From positions 3,596,001 to 3,660,000 of the forward strand of contig NZ_CP021874.1 in the NCBI RefSeq assembly GCF_002197645.1: a DNA stretch of 64,000 nt, written 5' to 3'. Of this stretch, positions 1 through 8,582 are shown piece after piece. A program made the translations under genes and the position numbers. The notes under the pieces are model-generated. The model was not told the origin of the DNA and ran no database searches. It saw only the letters and a list, made by a program, of their open reading frames with translations. This DNA comes from Enterococcus wangshanyuanii (GTDB taxonomy: Bacteria; Bacillota; Bacilli; Lactobacillales; Enterococcaceae). Positions within the stretch are counted from its first letter, which is position 1. Every line of letters begins with the position of its first letter.

Positions 1-1122
1 TTACAAGTGGGTGTACCAGTCGGTGTGATACCTGTCATTTTATCAAACGAAAATATTGTATTGAATACATTATATAGCTTGATTATCGGTATTAAATCAG
101 GGAATGCACTAGTGGTGATTCCTCATCCGAATGCATGTAAGACAACGTATCAAATCGTCAAAAAAGTGAAGCAACTTTGCGAATCAAACGGTTTACCAAA
201 AGGCTGTTTAGCTTGCTTAGAGCAAGTGACGGAAAATAGTGTACAAGAAGTGTTGAACCATCAAGATACTGCGATGATTTTGGTTATCGGAAATTCAAAA
301 TATACAAACGCGACCACCAACCAAAAACCAATTATTTATGGCAGTTCAGGCGCGACACCTGTTTTTATCGAACGCTCGGCATCGATTAAATCGGCCGTAG
401 ATGCAATCATTCAAAGTCGCTCTTTTGATGGTGGGTTATTACCTGGCGCAGAACAATATTTGATTGCAGAAAGTGTGATCGCTTCAGAAGTAAAAACGAT
501 GATGAAACAGTCTGGGGCTCATTTTTTATCTAAGGAAGAAGAGCTTAAACTTTTACATCTACTTCAGCCAAAAGAGAATCAGATCAATCCAAAGTGCATT
601 GGTAAAAGTGCATTTTGGTTAGCACAACAGGCTGGCTTCTCCGTTGGATCACAAATCAAAGTGTTAGTTTCGGAACAACAATACCTTCATGAAGAAGACC
701 CGTTTACTAATGAAATGAAATGCCCGGTGTTAGCTTTTTATTTGGAACCAGATTGGATCCATGCTTGTGAAAAATCAATTCGTCTATTGAAAGAGAAAAA
801 TCATGGTCACTCTTTAGCGATTCATTCCCAAAATACGACAATTCTAAATGAATTTGCTTTAAAAAAACCAGTGGGAAGAATGATTGTCAATGCACCAGCA
901 GGATTTGCCAGTCTTGGGCTGAACTCTAACTTACCGTTATCGGTTATCTTAGGTGGGTTTACGACAGGGCGAGGAATCAGTGCTAAAAATATCACAGCAG
1001 CTGATCTAACCTATAAACGACAAATCAGCTATCCGACACAGATCGATGTGCCTATGGTAGCCTCAGAAACTATTGATAAAGAACTATTAGAAAAAGTGTT
1101 AAAGAAAATATTGGAAAAATAA
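1..1122 (+). CDS. Aldehyde dehydrogenase-like protein of the choline microcompartment, lacking the catalytic Cys (5' end outside window)
   Basis: The frame is open from base 1, so the gene begins upstream. By comparison with the second aldehyde dehydrogenase at 9747-11273 about 100 N-terminal residues are missing. Fold-level similarity is clear: the nucleotide-binding region (PVGVIPV, KSGNALVVIPHP) and the segment around the nucleophile align. Where the active paralogue reads NGTICASEQ, this protein reads GGLLPGAEQ, so the catalytic cysteine is a proline (codon at 442-444). An acylating aldehyde dehydrogenase cannot form its thiohemiacetal without it. The C-terminus (about 17 residues rich in Lys, Leu and Glu) is amphipathic and could be an encapsulation or shell-docking helix. 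It sits 24 bp before cutC. I infer a structural or regulatory pseudo-enzyme in the BMC; it could also act on another substrate by an unknown route. Family assignment is firm, function is not. Confidence 0.85.
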   Translation, partial: LQVGVPVGVIPVILSNENIVLNTLYSLIIGIKSGNALVVIPHPNACKTTYQIVKKVKQLCESNGLPKGCLACLEQVTENSVQEVLNHQDTAMILVIGNSKYTNATTNQKPIIYGSSGATPVFIERSASIKSAVDAIIQSRSFDGGLLPGAEQYLIAESVIASEVKTMMKQSGAHFLSKEEELKLLHLLQPKENQINPKCIGKSAFWLAQQAGFSVGSQIKVLVSEQQYLHEEDPFTNEMKCPVLAFYLEPDWIHACEKSIRLLKEKNHGHSLAIHSQNTTILNEFALKKPVGRMIVNAPAGFASLGLNSNLPLSVILGGFTTGRGISAKNITAADLTYKRQISYPTQIDVPMVASETIDKELLEKVLKKILEK

Positions 1123-1146
1123 AATGGCGTAAAGTGAGGGAATAAA

Positions 1147-3687
1147 ATGGATATCAAAGAGTTTTCAGCAAAACTAGCTGAAGCAACCAAAGAATTAAGT
1201 CCGGAAGAACAAACGGCACTGATGAAAATGTTTGCGACTGTTTCAGACGACTTAAATACTCCAGGCTCAACGAGCGGTGGATTTGCAGCTGCTGGTCAAA
1301 CGACGATTCCAGCAGGAATCACTCCTCGTTTAGAGGCACTAAAAGAAAACTACTTAAAACAAGTGCCGACGATCACCACTCATAGAGCGAGAGTGATCAC
1401 AGAAATTGCGAAAGAAAATCCGGGAATGCCTAAGAATATTTTAAGAGCAAAATCATTCAAACGCTGCTGTGAAACAGCACCTTTAGTAATTCAAGATAAT
1501 GAGCTGATCGTTGGTGCTCCTAATGGTGCTCCTCGTGCGGGTTCTTTTTCACCAGATATCGCATGGCGTTGGATGGAAGAAGAAATCGAAACGATTTCCA
1601 ACCGTCCGCAAGATCCATTCTTCATTTCTGATGAAGACAAGAAAATCATGAGAGAAGAACTATTTCCATTTTGGAAAGGAAAATCCATCGACGAATATTG
1701 CGAAGATCAGTTTCGTGAAGCAGGCGTTTGGGAACTATCAGGAGAGTCTTTTGTCTCTGATTGTTCCTACCATCAATTAAATGGCGGTGGTGATTCAAAT
1801 CCAGGTTATGACGTGATCTTGATGAAAAAAGGGATGCTGGACATTCAAAAGGAAGCGCAAGAGCAGCTTGAAAAAATGGATTATGAAAACCCGGAAGATA
1901 TCGAAAAAATTTATTTTTATAAATCCATCATTGATACAGCAGAAGGTGTCATGATCTATGCACGCAGAATGTCGGAGTACGCTGCACAGTTGGCGCAAAG
2001 AGAAACGGATCCTAAACGTAAAGCAGAGCTTCAAAAGATTTCTGAGGTCAATGCAAAGGTTCCTGCGCATAAACCAGAAACCTTCTGGGAAGCGATCCAA
2101 GCTGTTTGGACGATCGAATCATTATTAGTCGTTGAAGAAAATCAAACAGGGATGTCGATCGGCCGTGTGGATCAGTATATGTACCCATTTTTCCAAAATG
2201 ACTTAGCGACGGGCAAAATGAATGAATTTGAGGCTTTTGAATTAGCTGGCTGTATGCTGATCAAGATGTCTGAAATGATGTGGATCACAAGCGAAGGCGG
2301 TTCTAAATTCTTTGCTGGGTATCAACCATTTGTCAATATGTGTGTCGGCGGAGTGACACGTGAAGGACATGATGCGACGAATGATTTGACCTATTTATTG
2401 ATGGATGCTGTCCGCCATGTCAAAGTTTATCAGCCATCCTTGGCTTGCCGAATCCATAATCGTTCACCGAGAGAATATTTGAAAAAAATCGTTGATGTTG
2501 TTCGAGCAGGGATCGGTTTCCCGGCTTGTCACTTTGATGATACGCATATCAAGATGATGCTGGCTAAAGGTGTGTCGATCGAAGATGCCCGCGATTATTG
2601 TTTGATGGGCTGTGTTGAGCCGCAAAAATCTGGACGTTTATATCAATGGACGTCGACTGCCTATACACAATGGCCGATTTGTATTGAGCTAGTGCTTAAT
2701 AAAGGTGTGCCACTATGGTATGGTAAAAAAGTTTGTCTTGATACAGGCGACTTAGCGAATTTCAAAACATTTGAACAGTTTGAAGATGCAGTTAAAGAGC
2801 AAATCAAATACATCACGAAATGGTCATCGGTAGCAACCGTCATCACGCAACGAGTACATCGTGATTTAGCACCGAAACCGTTGATGTCATTGATGTATGA
2901 AGGCTGTATGGAAAGTGGAAAAGATGTTTCAAGCGGCGGAGCAATGTATAACTTTGGCCCGGGAGTTGTCTGGTCAGGCTTAGCAACCTATGCTGATTCA
3001 ATGGCTGCCATCAAAAAACTGGTTTTCGATGAGAAAAAATATTCGTTAGAAGAATTGAATCGTGCCTTGAAAGCTGATTTTGTCGGCTATGAACAAATTC
3101 GTACAGACTGCTTAAATACACCTAAATATGGCAATGATGATGATTATGCTGATTTGATCGCAGCAGATTTGATTCATTTTACAGAAAAAGAACACAGACA
3201 ATACAAAACCTTGTATTCAGAATTGTGTCATGGAACATTATCGATCTCAAATAATACTCCATTAGGGCAAATGACTGGTGCTTCTGCTAATGGACGTAAA
3301 GCGTGGATTCCATTATCAGATGGAATCAGCCCGACGCAAGGAGCCGATTTTAAAGGACCGACAGCGATCATCAAATCGATCTCAAAAATGGCGAACGATA
3401 CGATGAATATGGGCATGGTCCACAACTTCAAGATTATGTCAGGCTTGTTAAGTACACCTGAAGGGGAAGAAAGTCTGATCACGTTATTGAAGACTGCCAG
3501 TGTTCTGGGAAATGGCGAAATGCAGTTTAACTATTTAGATAATGAAACATTGTTGGAAGCACAAAAGCATCCGGAAGAATACCGTGATTTGATCGTTCGA
3601 GTAGCAGGCTACAGTGCCTTTTTCGTTGAGCTATGTCAGGATGTGCAGGATGAGATCATCAGCCGGACAATGTTGACCAAGTTTTAA
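1147..3687 (+). CDS. cutC: Choline trimethylamine-lyase, glycyl radical enzyme
   Basis: CutC splits choline into trimethylamine and acetaldehyde by glycyl-radical chemistry inside a BMC. The 846-residue protein has the thiyl Cys489 and Glu491 in the motif GCVEP, and the glycyl radical Gly821 in RVAGYSAF. The choline-binding residues I recall from the Desulfovibrio alaskensis enzyme (Tyr208, Asp216, Phe395, Thr502) all fall at identical numbers, which separates it from pyruvate formate-lyase, glycerol/propanediol dehydratases and other family members. Residues 1-40 form a predicted helix followed by a Gly/Ser/Ala-rich linker, which may serve for encapsulation. The length is that of the short CutC type rather than the roughly 1,100-residue enterobacterial type. 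SD gaggg lies at 1136-1140. cutD follows after 17 bp. Oxygen sensitivity is expected from the family. Confidence 0.97.
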   Translation: MDIKEFSAKLAEATKELSPEEQTALMKMFATVSDDLNTPGSTSGGFAAAGQTTIPAGITPRLEALKENYLKQVPTITTHRARVITEIAKENPGMPKNILRAKSFKRCCETAPLVIQDNELIVGAPNGAPRAGSFSPDIAWRWMEEEIETISNRPQDPFFISDEDKKIMREELFPFWKGKSIDEYCEDQFREAGVWELSGESFVSDCSYHQLNGGGDSNPGYDVILMKKGMLDIQKEAQEQLEKMDYENPEDIEKIYFYKSIIDTAEGVMIYARRMSEYAAQLAQRETDPKRKAELQKISEVNAKVPAHKPETFWEAIQAVWTIESLLVVEENQTGMSIGRVDQYMYPFFQNDLATGKMNEFEAFELAGCMLIKMSEMMWITSEGGSKFFAGYQPFVNMCVGGVTREGHDATNDLTYLLMDAVRHVKVYQPSLACRIHNRSPREYLKKIVDVVRAGIGFPACHFDDTHIKMMLAKGVSIEDARDYCLMGCVEPQKSGRLYQWTSTAYTQWPICIELVLNKGVPLWYGKKVCLDTGDLANFKTFEQFEDAVKEQIKYITKWSSVATVITQRVHRDLAPKPLMSLMYEGCMESGKDVSSGGAMYNFGPGVVWSGLATYADSMAAIKKLVFDEKKYSLEELNRALKADFVGYEQIRTDCLNTPKYGNDDDYADLIAADLIHFTEKEHRQYKTLYSELCHGTLSISNNTPLGQMTGASANGRKAWIPLSDGISPTQGADFKGPTAIIKSISKMANDTMNMGMVHNFKIMSGLLSTPEGEESLITLLKTASVLGNGEMQFNYLDNETLLEAQKHPEEYRDLIVRVAGYSAFFVELCQDVQDEIISRTMLTKF

Positions 3688-3704
3688 CTCTGGAGGATGA
3701 AAAA

Positions 3705-4655
3705 ATGAATAGCCCAAGCACGGAAACAATTGAAAGACAGGTCATGATTTTTAATGTACAAAAATATAGCTTATATGATGGTCCTGGTATTAGAACAATC
3801 GTATTTTTCAAGGGCTGTCCGCTACGTTGTCAGTGGTGTGCGAATCCGGAAGGTTTGGAGCGCAAGTTTGAAGTAATGTATAAAGAAAGTGTTTGTAGTG
3901 ACTGTCGAGCATGCGTCGATGTGTGTCCTGTGGGCATTCATTATATGGATGAAAATGGCGATCATCAAGTAAATCGTGACATCGCCTGTACAGGCTGTCG
4001 TGCTTGTTCAGATGTTTGTCCAATGGCTGCCTTGAACATTACAGGTGAAATAAAATCGATTTCAGAAGTTATGGAAATCATTCATGAAGATGATGAATTC
4101 TATGAACAATCCGGTGGCGGTGTGACACTTAGCGGCGGTGAATGTACGGCTCAGCCAGAAGCAGCGCTTGCGTTATTACAAGCTTGTAAAGCGGATGGGA
4201 TCAATACAGCAATTGAAACTTGCGGGCATTCAAGAATGGAACGCTTGCTCAAAATCGCTGAATATGTAGATCTGTTCTTGTTCGATCTAAAACATATGGA
4301 TCCTGTCCGACACAATGAATTGACTGGAATCAGTAATGAAAAAATTTTGGCAAATTTAAAAGAAGTTTTAGAACTGGGGCATGCTGTACAGATTAGGATG
4401 CCGATGCTCAAAATGATCAATGACAGCCAACAGGAAATTCAAGCGATCATCGAATTTTTACTGCCTTATAAAGAGTACCCTAATTTTCATGGAATCGATT
4501 TATTGCCTTATCACAAATTAGGGGTGAATAAATACGGACAACTGGGTATGGAATATCCTGTTGATGGCGATCCTTCATTGACAGATCCTGAACTGGATCA
4601 AATAGAACGCTGGATCAAAGACTATGATTTTCCAGTGAAGGTGGTTCGTCATTAA
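3705..4655 (+). CDS. cutD: Choline TMA-lyase activating enzyme (radical SAM)
   Basis: This is the S-adenosylmethionine-dependent activase that installs the glycyl radical on CutC. The radical SAM cluster motif is CPLRCQWC (CX3CX2C), near residues 38-45, followed by ANPEG. Two further cysteine clusters of ferredoxin type (CSDCRACVDVCP and CTGCRACSDVCP) match the accessory [4Fe-4S] domain typical of glycyl-radical activases. Gly-rich SGGGVTLSGGE corresponds to the SAM-binding region. Length (316 aa) fits the family. A strong SD (ctggaggatg) precedes the ATG, and the gene lies 17 bp behind cutC, so co-translation is likely. Adjacency to an unambiguous cutC is the reason for calling it cutD rather than a general pflA-type activase. 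Confidence 0.95.
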   Translation: MNSPSTETIERQVMIFNVQKYSLYDGPGIRTIVFFKGCPLRCQWCANPEGLERKFEVMYKESVCSDCRACVDVCPVGIHYMDENGDHQVNRDIACTGCRACSDVCPMAALNITGEIKSISEVMEIIHEDDEFYEQSGGGVTLSGGECTAQPEAALALLQACKADGINTAIETCGHSRMERLLKIAEYVDLFLFDLKHMDPVRHNELTGISNEKILANLKEVLELGHAVQIRMPMLKMINDSQQEIQAIIEFLLPYKEYPNFHGIDLLPYHKLGVNKYGQLGMEYPVDGDPSLTDPELDQIERWIKDYDFPVKVVRH

Positions 4656-4679
4656 AAAAGTGAGAAAGGAAGCGTTCTG

Positions 4680-5024
4680 ATGCTGGAAAGTAATGCACAG
4701 CGGGTGATAGAAGAATCTGTTCCAGGAAAGCAAGTGACCTTGGCTCATGTCATTGCTTCACCGATCACAGAAGTATATGAGTCACTAGGCGTCGAAGATA
4801 CGGGAGCAATCGGTATTTTAACCATTTCTCCATTTGAGACAGCGATCATCGCTGCCGATATCGCTGGCAAAAGTGCAGACGTAACGGTCGGTTTCCTTGA
4901 TCGCTTTACTGGTTCAGTGTTGTTGACGGGCGATGTTCAAAGTGTAGAAGTAGCTTTAGGGGCTGTCGTGACTATTTTAAAAGAACGGCTGGATTATGAA
5001 GTTGTTCAGGTCACAAAGACATGA
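4680..5024 (+). CDS. BMC shell protein, EutS/PduU-like (circularly permuted BMC domain)
   Basis: A 114-residue single-BMC-domain shell protein. The order of elements (KQVTLAHVIASP near the start, then AIGILTISPFETAIIAADIA, then the GSVLLTGDVQSVE segment) is the permuted arrangement of the EutS/PduU family rather than the PduA/EutM order. Proteins of this family form hexameric shell tiles, and in Pdu and Eut shells a short N-terminal beta-barrel plugs the pore. The gene follows cutD by 24 bp with an SD (aaaggaag) and overlaps the next gene by four bases (ATGA), which indicates translational coupling. I give no gene symbol because shell-gene names differ among choline loci. Confidence 0.9.
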   Translation: MLESNAQRVIEESVPGKQVTLAHVIASPITEVYESLGVEDTGAIGILTISPFETAIIAADIAGKSADVTVGFLDRFTGSVLLTGDVQSVEVALGAVVTILKERLDYEVVQVTKT

Positions 5025-5461
5025 ATAAACGTTTGTTGATCATAGGTCCAAAGGGAAGCGGCAGTCGTATCATTGCCCAAGCGGTCGAGCAAACCGATAA
5101 GCCGATTCGGAAAGTTGCTAATCTACTGTATAACAAAAAAACGATCATTGTTCCAAGTCAGTATCTTGAGAGTCCTTGGATGCATAAACATATCATTGCA
5201 TTGCAGCAAGAAGCTCATCAAGCACTGTTTTTGTTACCTATTCAAAGTATGAAAAAAAGTTATCCACCTAATTTTGCTCAAGTTTTTAGAATACCGCTAG
5301 TGGGTGTCATTACTTATAAAACTGACGACTATTCTGAAGAAAGAGTACTAAAAGCAGAGCGATCATTAAAAGAAATAGGGATCAAACGAAAACACATTCA
5401 AGTTGATTTGACGGATGAAAAAGGTTTACTAACACTTGAAAAGCATTTGAATATGAAATAA
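5021..5461 (+). CDS. EutP/PduV-like protein with degenerate P-loop
   Basis: The 146-residue protein follows the EutP/PduV pattern: an N-terminal IIGPKGSG in place of the Walker A loop, a middle segment resembling the DTPGEYLE region of PduV (here VPSQYLESPW), and GVITYKTDD in place of the base-recognition NKxD/TKxD motif. The Walker A lysine and the following Ser/Thr are gone (GSGSR at residues 12-16 where GxGK[ST] is expected), and the base-specificity motif is also altered. NTP hydrolysis is therefore unlikely in the usual mode. PduV is reported to associate with the Pdu BMC exterior, and a structural role of that kind is a reasonable inference. It overlaps the preceding shell gene by four bases. 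Confidence 0.75.
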   Translation: MNKRLLIIGPKGSGSRIIAQAVEQTDKPIRKVANLLYNKKTIIVPSQYLESPWMHKHIIALQQEAHQALFLLPIQSMKKSYPPNFAQVFRIPLVGVITYKTDDYSEERVLKAERSLKEIGIKRKHIQVDLTDEKGLLTLEKHLNMK

Positions 5462-5481
5462 GTAAGAAAGGAGGCCATTTT

Positions 5482-6624
5482 TTGTTTAATCAATTTAAAA
5501 TGCCAACCCAAATTATTACAGGAGCAGGAAGCTTAGCAGAACTACAAGGACTATCTTTAAAGCAGGTCTTGATCATCTGTGATCCATTTATGGAACAAAA
5601 CGGAACTGTTGAAACGATTGGACAGCTGCTGAAAGAAAAAAAGATTGGCTATAGTATTTTTTCGGAAATCATTCCAGATCCAACGATTGATGTCGTAACG
5701 AAAGGGCTGATTGCAGCGATCAAGTCAAAACCTGATGGAATCATCGCTTTAGGCGGCGGTTCCGCAATGGATGCGGCGAAAGTGATTCGACAGATTTACA
5801 CAACAGCTGAAAAAGAGACCTCAGTTCAGTTGATCTGCATTCCCACGACAAGCGGAACTGGCAGTGAAGTGACCGCTTTTGCAGTGATATCTGATCCTAT
5901 TGTACAAAGTAAATATGCGTTAGTCGATGATCAGATGCTTCCTGATTATGCAATATTAGATCCCTTGTTAACGATGAGTGTTCCCAAAAATGTCACAGCA
6001 GATACAGGGATCGATGTTTTTACCCATTGTATGGAAGCTTTGGCTTCAACAAATGCTACTGACTTTACCGATGCTTGTGCTGAAAAAGCAATGAAAATCA
6101 TCTGGAATGATTTGGTTTCAGTTTTTAATGATGGTGAAAATAGTATGCTGCGCGAAAAAATCCATAATGCTTCATGCTTGGCTGGAATTGCGTTCAGTGA
6201 AGCGTCACTGGGCATTTGTCATAGCTTAGCACATGCTTTAGGCGGGCGTTTCCATATTCCGCATGGTCGAGCGAATGCGATGTTATTGCCTCATGTGATC
6301 AGTTACAATGCTGGTCTAGAGATAGAAAAAGAAATTCCGCAGTTACTGAGGTATAAAAATATAGCGGAACTTTTAGGTTTTAAAGCCGGCACATCAAAAG
6401 CAACAGTACATGGGATGATCACAGGGATTCAGCGTCAGTTTAAGCAAATGGATATTCCCAAGACCATCAATGAGTGCGGAATCGATCCTGAAGAATTTGT
6501 AGCCGCGATCCCAGAAATGGCTGAAAAAGCGTTAGAAGATAAATGTACGCTGACCAACCCAAGAACACCAAAAAAAGCAGAATTAGAATCAATTTATCAG
6601 AGGTTGTTAAGAGGTGGTTATTGA
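5482..6624 (+). CDS. Iron-containing (group III) alcohol dehydrogenase of the choline BMC
   Basis: This 380-residue protein is an iron-dependent alcohol dehydrogenase related to PduQ, EutG and the CutO type, expected to reduce acetaldehyde to ethanol and regenerate NAD+ inside the BMC. Visible motifs are the NAD-binding GGGSAMDAAK and PTTSGTGSE, and the metal-binding region with HCMEA and HSLAHALGGRFHIPHGRAN. The start is a TTG at 5482, seven bases after a near-perfect SD (aaaggagg, 5467-5474). No in-frame ATG exists before the conserved N-terminus. The stop TGA overlaps the next ATG (tgatg), so the two genes are translationally coupled. The family is certain; substrate is inferred from the locus. 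Confidence 0.92.
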   Translation: MFNQFKMPTQIITGAGSLAELQGLSLKQVLIICDPFMEQNGTVETIGQLLKEKKIGYSIFSEIIPDPTIDVVTKGLIAAIKSKPDGIIALGGGSAMDAAKVIRQIYTTAEKETSVQLICIPTTSGTGSEVTAFAVISDPIVQSKYALVDDQMLPDYAILDPLLTMSVPKNVTADTGIDVFTHCMEALASTNATDFTDACAEKAMKIIWNDLVSVFNDGENSMLREKIHNASCLAGIAFSEASLGICHSLAHALGGRFHIPHGRANAMLLPHVISYNAGLEIEKEIPQLLRYKNIAELLGFKAGTSKATVHGMITGIQRQFKQMDIPKTINECGIDPEEFVAAIPEMAEKALEDKCTLTNPRTPKKAELESIYQRLLRGGY

Positions 6625-7172
6625 TGCACTTTATTACAGAAAGTGAACTTAGGACCAGTTTTCGCAAGGAACCTTTTACGCATATGACATTGACAGAAAC
6701 AGAGCGTTTAACACCAGGAGCAAAGCAGTTTTTGCAGGATAACAGAATTGAATTAGTCCTTAAAAACAAACGCTCACCGAGAAAGAAGATAGTAGAAGAG
6801 GAGCTGTCTAGTTTAAACGCTTATCAAGAGATCCTTTCTGCAGAATTATTTGAAGCGGCCATTTTAGCTAAGGAAAAGCAGTTGATACTTGGGCAAAAGC
6901 TACTCTTATTACAAAAAAAAGTTATGACCATTTTTTCTAGTGAAGTTTCAGGATCGGAAGAAGCAATGATGTCAGTGAAATCATCACTCTTTCAATTTGA
7001 AGCTATCCATATTTTTAGTGAACAAGGCTTGTTGCTGATCAAGCTTAAGAAAATCTATGGACTCATTTGTCTAATTTTAGCTGAAAATCCGCAATACAGA
7101 TCAGCGTTAACAGCTGTTGCTCAAGAACTAAGTATGTTAGTCAAACAATTAGTAGGGGATGCCGATGAATAA
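6624..7172 (+). CDS. EutT-like protein (corrinoid adenosyltransferase relative) without the Cys motif
   Basis: The first 45 residues (HFITESELR, then ERLTPGAKQFLQDNRIEL) match the EutT N-terminus, where FITExxLR and RLTPSARELLESR are characteristic. The remaining helical part is shorter than in EutT (182 aa in total against about 265), and the HX11CCX2C metal-binding motif needed by canonical EutT is absent: no Cys pair occurs in the corresponding region. CutC needs no B12, so an adenosyltransferase has no obvious substrate here. I infer a repurposed or structural homologue. I chose the start at 6624 because its ATG overlaps the upstream stop and begins the conserved region; an earlier in-frame ATG at 6543 lies inside the alcohol dehydrogenase gene. 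Confidence 0.65.
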   Translation: MHFITESELRTSFRKEPFTHMTLTETERLTPGAKQFLQDNRIELVLKNKRSPRKKIVEEELSSLNAYQEILSAELFEAAILAKEKQLILGQKLLLLQKKVMTIFSSEVSGSEEAMMSVKSSLFQFEAIHIFSEQGLLLIKLKKIYGLICLILAENPQYRSALTAVAQELSMLVKQLVGDADE

Positions 7173-8004
7173 ACAAGTGCTAAAGAAATCCAATCAATTT
7201 ATTGCTGATTTTGAAAAAGTGATCCAAAAACCGAGAAAACATCCATCGACTGTTTATTATACAGGGGTTGATTTAGGAACAGCATGTGTTGTGCTTGCAG
7301 TTTTAGATGATCAGTATCAGCCGGTTGCAGGAGCGTATCGTTATGCCGATGTTGTTCGAGATGGCATGGTGGTTGATTACATTGGCGCAGTTGAAATCGT
7401 CAGTGAGCTAAAAGCAGAGCTAGAACAACAGCTGGAAACAGAGTTAGTCTATGCAGCAGCTTCATTGCCTCCTGGAACAGATGAATTAGATGGCGGGGCG
7501 ATCAAAAACGTTGTTCAAAGTGCAGGGTTTGAACTGACCAACTTGCTGGATGAACCAACAGCAGCTAATCAATTGCTGAAAATAACTGACGGAGCGGTTG
7601 TTGACATTGGCGGAGGAACAACAGGTATTTCGATCATCGAAGCAGGAAAAGTAGTCAAAGTTGCAGACGAGGCGACTGGCGGCACTCATTTATCTTTAGT
7701 TTTGGCTGGTGCATATAAAATTTCCTTCGATGAAGCTGAGCTGTATAAACGTGAGGTTAAACATCATGATGAGTTATTGCCGGTCCTAAAACCAGTGATC
7801 GAAAAAATTTCATCGATCATCATGCAGCAAACTTTCGGGTTTACGGTCAATGGCATTTATCTAGTTGGCGGTACGGCTTGCCTTAAAAATATCGAAGCAA
7901 TCATAGAAAAAACAACAGGCATTCCAACGTTCAAACCAATCAATCCGATGTTTGCAACACCTTTGGGCATTGCCTTAAGTTGTACAGATCAAGTATTAAA
8001 ATAG
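7165..8004 (+). CDS. eutJ: EutJ-like actin/Hsp70-fold protein
   Basis: EutJ is a DnaK/actin-fold protein encoded in many Eut and choline BMC loci and is presumed to be a chaperone or activator. Seen here: YTGVDLGTACVVLAVLD (phosphate 1 loop), DEPTAANQLL, VVDIGGGTTGISII (phosphate 2 loop) and GIYLVGGTACLKNIE (adenosine loop), in the order expected for a sugar kinase/Hsp70/actin ATPase. At 279 residues it has the usual EutJ length and lacks the substrate-binding domain of DnaK. The ATG at 7165 is preferred over 7159 because the SD (agtagggga) ends just upstream of both and gives better spacing to the second. It overlaps the previous gene by eight bases. Confidence 0.9.
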   Translation: MNKQVLKKSNQFIADFEKVIQKPRKHPSTVYYTGVDLGTACVVLAVLDDQYQPVAGAYRYADVVRDGMVVDYIGAVEIVSELKAELEQQLETELVYAAASLPPGTDELDGGAIKNVVQSAGFELTNLLDEPTAANQLLKITDGAVVDIGGGTTGISIIEAGKVVKVADEATGGTHLSLVLAGAYKISFDEAELYKREVKHHDELLPVLKPVIEKISSIIMQQTFGFTVNGIYLVGGTACLKNIEAIIEKTTGIPTFKPINPMFATPLGIALSCTDQVLK

Positions 8005-8015
8005 GAGGGAAAGTC

Positions 8016-8309
8016 ATGGATTGCCGCATTATCAAATCACCGGGTGAAAATACTTTAGCGATTTTAAATCGCCGAAAGGGCTCAAAGGAAGAATTAGGTA
8101 CGCCAGATGCAGTCGGATTAGTGCAAGGAAAATTGATCGAGATGATCTGTGCCACAGATGTTGCTGAAAAAGCAGTCGGTGTAACGATCGAAGATATTCG
8201 GGGCAGTTGTCCGCAGAATATGATCTTGTTAGCGATTTTTGGTGATACCGCTTCGGTCACAGCTGCAATCGAAGAAATCAAACGAAGAGAGAAGAATGGC
8301 CAATGGTAA
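8016..8309 (+). CDS. BMC shell protein, GrpU-like, with candidate Fe-S ligand at the pore
   Basis: A 97-residue permuted BMC-domain protein. The central segment AVGLVQGKLIEMICATDVAEKA followed by IEDIRGSCPQNMILLAIFGD places a cysteine (Cys65) in a GSCPQ motif. I recall GrpU, a PduU paralogue in glycyl-radical BMCs, as binding an iron-sulfur cluster through a Cys near the hexamer axis; this protein resembles that group. The metal site is inference. The ATG at 8016 follows a strong SD (taggaggg, 8002-8009) and is chosen over upstream in-frame starts that lie inside eutJ. Its end overlaps the next gene by seven bases. Confidence 0.78.
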   Translation: MDCRIIKSPGENTLAILNRRKGSKEELGTPDAVGLVQGKLIEMICATDVAEKAVGVTIEDIRGSCPQNMILLAIFGDTASVTAAIEEIKRREKNGQW

Positions 8310-8566
8310 CTGCAACTTTGATGGACAATATTTGGGCTACGCGCAAATCAGAAAAATTAAATGGCTTAAAGTTGATGCTGGCGCAGGTCACTGGCGGTTC
8401 TAGAGATGGCGAGCGGATGGTAGTCTGTGACGTGATCGGTGCTGGAATCGGTGATCGCGTGATTATCGCTACAGGATCGGCTGCCAGACGAATGCTGGAA
8501 GATGACCTGATTCCGATCGATGCTGCTGTTGTCGGGATTATTGATGAAAGTTGTGAGTCTGTATAA
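8303..8566 (+). CDS. eutN: BMC vertex protein, EutN/CcmL family
   Basis: An 87-residue pentamer-forming shell vertex protein of the EutN/CcmL/PduN family. Such proteins cap the twelve vertices of the polyhedral shell. The characteristic elements are GTVTAT-like MVTATLMDNIWATRK at the N-terminus, the hydrophobic LKLMLAQV strand, VVCDVIGAGIGDRVIIATGSAARR (the glycine-rich turn with the SSAR-like motif) and the terminal DAAVVGIIDE. The start codon overlaps the preceding shell gene, and its SD is weak, consistent with coupled translation that would keep vertex protein low relative to hexamers. It is the only vertex gene in the visible part of the locus. Confidence 0.92.
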   Translation: MVTATLMDNIWATRKSEKLNGLKLMLAQVTGGSRDGERMVVCDVIGAGIGDRVIIATGSAARRMLEDDLIPIDAAVVGIIDESCESV

Positions 8567-8582
8567 AAGAGAGTGTGGCAGA

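Noticed and set aside
1491..3482. Several open frames on the minus strand inside cutC
   Set aside because: They lie wholly within a gene with clear homology, have no SD and encode no recognisable protein; they reflect codon usage of cutC.
1147..3687. Reading the glycyl radical enzyme as pyruvate formate-lyase or a glycerol/propanediol dehydratase
   Set aside because: All choline-binding residues are at the choline TMA-lyase positions, and the BMC context with acetaldehyde-processing enzymes fits choline, not pyruvate or diols.
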